Shown in pieces: positions 60,350-64,000 of a DNA stretch of 64,000 bases. The first letter of the stretch is position 1, and every line of letters starts with the position of its first letter. This DNA comes from Janthinobacterium agaricidamnosum NBRC 102515 = DSM 9628. GTDB taxonomy: Bacteria; Pseudomonadota; Gammaproteobacteria; Burkholderiales; Burkholderiaceae_D. The stretch is taken from contig NZ_HG322949.1 of NCBI RefSeq assembly GCF_000723165.1, positions 2,834,455 to 2,898,454 on the forward strand, given 5' to 3'. A program made the position numbers and the translations under genes. Under the pieces are notes generated by a model. It was not told where the DNA came from and ran no database searches. It saw only the letters and a program-made list of their open reading frames with translations.

Positions 60350-61743
60350 CAGCCGACACCATCGCCGCCGGACAGTTGCAAGACCATGCGGCGCGCATCG
60401 AAGCGCTGGCGCTGGAACTGGGGCTGGATTTTTATCCGGTCGACTTTGAACTGGTGCCGAACAGTTTCATGATGGAAATCGCGGTCTACGGCTTGCCGGT
60501 GCGCATGCGCCACTGGTCGTTTGGCGTGCGTTACATTCACCAGCTGGTGCGCCAGAAGATGGGAAATTCACGGATTTTCGAAGTCATGTTTCCGGGCGAT
60601 CCTTGCCACGCCTATATGGCCGACAGCAACTCGCTGGCTGAAAACACGCTGGTGACGGCACATGTGCTGGGACACGCCGATTTTGCCAAGAATAACGCCT
60701 TGTTTACCCGTTTCAGTGCGATGGCTGGCAATCATGTACTGGAGCAAAGTGCGGCGCGCGCACAACGCATCGAAGCGGCGCTGTCGCGTCACGGCCAGCA
60801 CAGTGTCGAAGCGGTGCTCGATGCGGCACTGGCGCTGGAACCGCATATCGATGTCAACGCCGAATTGCACCGCGCGCCCTACCCCGCCACCCGGCCGGAG
60901 CGGCCGGAACAGCTTACCGGCCCATTCGACAGCCGCTATCGCGAGCTGCCGGGTGAAAAAATGCCATTGCCAGCGCCGTCGGGGCCGCAGCGCCTGCTGA
61001 TTCCGCCGCAGCCGGAATACGATTTATTATGGTTTATCGCCCGCTATGCACCGGAAATGGCCGACTGGGAACGCGACATCTTTCTGGCGGTACGCGAAGA
61101 AGCATTTTATTTCTATCCAGTATTTGCGTGCCAGATCATGAATGAGGGCTGGGCGTCTTACTGGCATGCACGCCTATTGCGGGAAGCCAACTTCTTGTCC
61201 GGCGATGTCTATGTGTCGGCCATTAAATCGCATTCCGACGTGGTGCGGCCGTTCGCCGGCGAAAACCAGTTATCGCTGTCGCTGAATCCCTATCATTTGG
61301 GATTTTCCATGTGGGAACGCATCATTGAACGCCATGGCCTGGAACAGGCGCGGCGGATTTGCCGTGAAGAAGATGATTTCAGCTTCATCCGTAACTATCT
61401 GGATCAGGAACTGGCCGAGGAACTCGATTTATTCGTCTTTGAAAGCCGCAAGGATGGCGAGACGCGCATCGTCAACCGCGACATCCACACGATACGCGAA
61501 GCGATCCTGTCGCCGAAATACAATTATGGCGCGCCCTGCATCGCCGTCAGCCAATTGCATGAAGATGGCAGTCTGGTCCTGAAACACGATAATTTACGGG
61601 ACGGCCGCGGTCTCGACCTGAGCCAGGCCGAGCGCGTGATGGAGTATGTCGGCAAGGTATGGCGCCGGCCGGTGACCTTGCATACCGTCGATTTCCGGGG
61701 ACTGGCGCGTACCCTCAGCCATAAAGGCAAACCTGACGCCTGA
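60346..61743 (+). CDS. SpoVR family protein
   Basis: The product is 465 residues from the ATG at 60346, which overlaps the yeaH stop. SpoVR hallmarks: LGLDFYPVDFELVPNSFMMEIAVYGLPVRMRHWSFG at the front, MADSNSLAENTLVTAHVLGHADFAKNN, QIMNEGWASYWHARLL, SLNPYHLGFSMWERI and FEVMFPGDPCHAYM. Named for a sporulation role in Bacillus, it is widespread in non-sporulating proteobacteria next to prkA and yeaH. Its biochemical function is unknown. Confidence 0.9.
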   Translation: MTADTIAAGQLQDHAARIEALALELGLDFYPVDFELVPNSFMMEIAVYGLPVRMRHWSFGVRYIHQLVRQKMGNSRIFEVMFPGDPCHAYMADSNSLAENTLVTAHVLGHADFAKNNALFTRFSAMAGNHVLEQSAARAQRIEAALSRHGQHSVEAVLDAALALEPHIDVNAELHRAPYPATRPERPEQLTGPFDSRYRELPGEKMPLPAPSGPQRLLIPPQPEYDLLWFIARYAPEMADWERDIFLAVREEAFYFYPVFACQIMNEGWASYWHARLLREANFLSGDVYVSAIKSHSDVVRPFAGENQLSLSLNPYHLGFSMWERIIERHGLEQARRICREEDDFSFIRNYLDQELAEELDLFVFESRKDGETRIVNRDIHTIREAILSPKYNYGAPCIAVSQLHEDGSLVLKHDNLRDGRGLDLSQAERVMEYVGKVWRRPVTLHTVDFRGLARTLSHKGKPDA

Positions 61744-61758
61744 TGGCACGATGCTCCT

Positions 61759-61776
61759 GTTGCCGGATCAGGCAAC
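61759..61776. terminator. Hairpin between convergent spoVR and epimerase genes
   Basis: GTTGCC-GGATCA-GGCAAC, a six-base stem extended imperfectly by CCT/CTG. There is no T-run, so it is a weak bidirectional terminator candidate only. Confidence 0.3.
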
Positions 61777-61779
61777 CTG

Positions 61780-62883
61780 TCAGGCGCCGGAATCCGGGCT
61801 GGCATACCAGGCCAGCGTTTCGCGCAAGCCGCGCTCCAGGCCGTGTGTCGGTGCATAGCCCAGCAATTGAGCGGCTTTGGAAATGTCCGCCTGCGAATGG
61901 CGCACATCGCCGGCACGGAATTCCACGTAGTCCGGCCGATATCCCCGTACATGGGGAAAGCGGCAAGCCAGCAAGGTACGCATCGCGTGGAACAGGCGGT
62001 TCAAGCTGGTGCGCCCATTGACGGCGACGTTATAGACCTGGTTGACGGCGCCAGGATGATTGCTGAGCGCGGCCAGCACATTGGCTTGCACGGCATTGGC
62101 GACATGGCAAAAATCGCGGCTGGTTTCACCATCGCCATGGATGTACACGGGCCGCTTGCCTATCATCGCGCTGGCCCAGCATGGAATCACCGCGGCATAG
62201 GCGCCGGCCGGGTCCTGGCGCGGACCGAACACATTAAAATAACGCAAGCCTATCGTGTCCAGGCCGTAGCAGCGCTGGAAGACCCCGGCATACAATTCGT
62301 TGACGTATTTGCCCAGCGCATACGGCGACAACGGTTTGCCGATCGCGCTTTCCACTTTCGGCAAGCCCGGATGGTCGCCATATACCGCACTCGATGTCGC
62401 ATACACCAGCCGTTTGATACCAGCGTCGCGGGCCGCCGTCAAGATATGCAGGAAACCGCTGATATTGATATCGTTGCTCAGCAAGGGATCGTCGATCGAG
62501 CGCGACACCGAGCCCAGCGCCGCCTGATGCAGCACGAAGTCGACGGCGCGGCACGCCTCGGCACAGTTGGCCGCAGAACGGATATCGCCCTCGATAAAGG
62601 TGAAGTTGCTCCACAGCTTATTGCCGACGATATCCCTGACTTGCTCCAGGTTATGGCGGTGGCCGGTGATGAAGTTGTCGATGCCGGTGACGCGCTGGCC
62701 CAGTCCCAGCAATGTTTCCAGCAAATTCGAGCCGATAAAACCGGCCACGCCAGTGATCAGCCAGTGATATGGTTGCTCTCGCAAATGGACACAGGCGATA
62801 CCGTAAGCGGCATCGCGCGGGACCAGGAGCGGCTCGGCCGGAATCGGCCCGGCCAGGACCGGCTCGGCATCGGGCGCCGGCAT
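61780..62883 (-). CDS. UDP-N-acetylglucosamine 4-epimerase-like SDR (TviC/WbpP type)
   Basis: The product is 367 residues from the ATG at 62881-62883 ([30 protein letters not shown] in context), one base into the stop of the upstream gene. After an unusual ~35-residue Pro/Ala-rich front comes the extended-SDR fold: [26 protein letters not shown], the Ser/Tyr/Lys site [11 protein letters not shown]...[13 protein letters not shown], and [23 protein letters not shown]. It interconverts UDP-GlcNAc(A) and UDP-GalNAc(A) for surface polysaccharide. It is coupled to the dehydrogenase upstream, as in tviB-tviC. Confidence 0.84.
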   Translation of the reverse strand: MPAPDAEPVLAGPIPAEPLLVPRDAAYGIACVHLREQPYHWLITGVAGFIGSNLLETLLGLGQRVTGIDNFITGHRHNLEQVRDIVGNKLWSNFTFIEGDIRSAANCAEACRAVDFVLHQAALGSVSRSIDDPLLSNDINISGFLHILTAARDAGIKRLVYATSSAVYGDHPGLPKVESAIGKPLSPYALGKYVNELYAGVFQRCYGLDTIGLRYFNVFGPRQDPAGAYAAVIPCWASAMIGKRPVYIHGDGETSRDFCHVANAVQANVLAALSNHPGAVNQVYNVAVNGRTSLNRLFHAMRTLLACRFPHVRGYRPDYVEFRAGDVRHSQADISKAAQLLGYAPTHGLERGLRETLAWYASPDSGA

Positions 62884-64000
62884 TACAACCGCCACACGTT
62901 CAAGCCGCTGTCGCGCAATACCTGGGCGTCGAAATGCGATTTAATATCGATGAAGCAACCGCCTTCGACTACTTTTTGCTGGTAGTCGAGCAAGGACCGC
63001 GCCATCAATTCGCGGTGCGACACGGCGCTGATGATGGCTTCGGCGCGCGGCAAGTCGTGCCAGTCTTCCAGCATCAAGCCATATTCTTCCAGCGCTTCCT
63101 GGCGGTCCGCCACCGGGTCGTGCACATGCACTTGCAAACCATACGATACCAGTTCCTGTATCATGTCGAACACCTTGGAATTGCGCAAGTCCGGGCAATT
63201 TTCCTTGAAAGCCAGACCCAGTACATTGACCCGCGATCCCTTCAACTTGAAGCCGGCGCGCACCATTTCCTTGACGGTTTTTTCGGCGACGAATTTCGCC
63301 ACGCCGTCGTTGATGCGCCGCCCGGCCAGGATCACGTGCGGGTGATAGCCCAGCATTTCCGCCTTGTGCGTCAGGTAGTACGGATCGACGCCGATGCAAT
63401 GGCCGCCGACCAGTCCCGGCCGGAATGGCAGGAAATTCCATTTGGTGCCGGCCGCCTGCAACACTTCCAGCGTATCGATGCCGATGCGGTCGAAAATGAT
63501 GGCCAGCTCATTCATCAAGGCGATATTCAAGTCGCGCTGGGTATTTTCGATGACCTTGGCGGCTTCCGCCACCTTGATGCTGGAGGCCCGGTGTACGCCG
63601 GCCTCGACCACGCCTTCATACAGCACGGCAACTTGCTCCAGCGTATGCGCATCGTCGCCGGATACCACCTTGCGTATCGTGCTCAAGGTATGCGCCTTGT
63701 CGCCAGGATTGATGCGTTCGGGCGAAAAACCGACATGGAAATCCTGTTTCCATACCAGGCCGGAATGTTTTTCCAGCAACGGGATGCAGATTTCCTCGGT
63801 GGCGCCGGGATAGACGGTCGATTCGAAGATCACGATGGCGCCGCGCTTCATGTGTTTGCCGACCGCCGTACTGGCGCCGGCCAGCGCTGAAAAGTCGGGA
63901 TTGTGCGCGCTGTCAACCGGCGTCGGCACCGCCACCACGATGAAATCGGCCTGGACCAGCACCGCCGGGTCGCAACCGACGCTGAGCCATTTGGCGGCCG
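62883..64000 (-). CDS. UDP-N-acetyl-hexosamine 6-dehydrogenase (TviB/WbpO type), partial
   Basis: The frame is open to the end of the window, so the N-terminal ~50-60 residues with the GxGxxG motif are missing. Visible signatures: [73 protein letters not shown] and the substrate loop [29 protein letters not shown]. The latter contains the catalytic Cys (GGHCIG). [20 protein letters not shown] marks the C-terminal domain. It oxidises C6 of UDP-GlcNAc or UDP-GalNAc to the uronate, feeding the adjacent epimerase in capsule or exopolysaccharide synthesis. Confidence 0.88.
   Translation of the reverse strand, partial: AAKWLSVGCDPAVLVQADFIVVAVPTPVDSAHNPDFSALAGASTAVGKHMKRGAIVIFESTVYPGATEEICIPLLEKHSGLVWKQDFHVGFSPERINPGDKAHTLSTIRKVVSGDDAHTLEQVAVLYEGVVEAGVHRASSIKVAEAAKVIENTQRDLNIALMNELAIIFDRIGIDTLEVLQAAGTKWNFLPFRPGLVGGHCIGVDPYYLTHKAEMLGYHPHVILAGRRINDGVAKFVAEKTVKEMVRAGFKLKGSRVNVLGLAFKENCPDLRNSKVFDMIQELVSYGLQVHVHDPVADRQEALEEYGLMLEDWHDLPRAEAIISAVSHRELMARSLLDYQQKVVEGGCFIDIKSHFDAQVLRDSGLNVWRL

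Noticed and set aside
61843..63890. Plus-strand frames over the epimerase and dehydrogenase genes
   Set aside because: Antisense shadows of conserved nucleotide-sugar enzymes.
1..64000. tRNA, rRNA or CRISPR loci
   Set aside because: No cloverleaf-like gaps, rRNA segments or regularly spaced repeats were found; the intergenic regions are short and accounted for.

Overview
The window looks like chromosome of a high-GC betaproteobacterium of the Oxalobacteraceae type (Janthinobacterium, Duganella or Massilia relatives). The grounds are gene content and codon use: a zur/zigA/cobW zinc cluster, an Anbu proteasome-homologue operon, prkA-yeaH-spoVR, and several type VI secretion (T6SS) vgrG islands. 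This is a judgement from gene families, not from a database search. No rRNA, tRNA, CRISPR array or complete insertion sequence was seen.

Layout. 1-3.6 kb: the 3' end of a VgrG fused to a zinc metalloprotease, a secreted candidate immunity protein, an AT-rich orphan gene and two decayed copies of another candidate immunity gene. 3.6-7.7 kb: an SDR oxidoreductase, a recent tandem duplication of an exported alpha/beta hydrolase, and a DUF535 gene. 7.7-15.9 kb: a CzcCBA-type metal efflux pump with a small lipoprotein and a two-component system on one strand. 16-18.6 kb: a BlaI/M56-peptidase sensor pair with twin operators, then a DUF2061 membrane protein. 18.7-23 kb: an inverted-repeat element, arylamine N-acetyltransferase, the divergent cadR/cadA pair, and a GNAT acetyltransferase. 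23.1-25.4 kb: a tyrosine recombinase divergent from a KfrA-like coiled-coil protein. 25.4-31.6 kb: a second T6SS island, comprising vgrG, two exported small proteins, a three-domain peptidoglycan hydrolase and PAAR.

31.7-41 kb: an EAL-domain gene broken by a stop codon, a DHA2 drug exporter with a divergent LysR regulator, a 2-hydroxyacid dehydrogenase, and a Fur-box-controlled PepSY protein/TonB-dependent receptor pair. 41-45.8 kb: a truncated gene remnant and a four-gene ATP-grasp / alpha-E / transglutaminase / Anbu operon, preceded by a likely sigma-54 promoter and an NtrC box. 45.9-55 kb: a DUF900 hydrolase, then a zinc-homeostasis region with a Fur-family (Zur-like) regulator, NiCoT, CobW, ZigA and a LolCDE/MacB-like ABC operon with DUF3299 and a TlpA-like protein. 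55-61.7 kb: catalase and the prkA-yeaH-spoVR stress operon. 61.8-64 kb: two nucleotide-sugar genes of the tviB/tviC type, the second running off the window.

Themes. Metal homeostasis is spread over several independently regulated units: a CzcRS-like system, CadR, Fur and Zur, each with a recognisable palindromic operator. Interbacterial competition is represented by two T6SS cargo islands, one intact and one with visible decay of its immunity genes. The most interesting items are the nitrogen-type promoter on the Anbu operon, the bifunctional peptidoglycan-hydrolase effector island, the degenerating immunity array, and a ~160-bp inverted-repeat element present twice.
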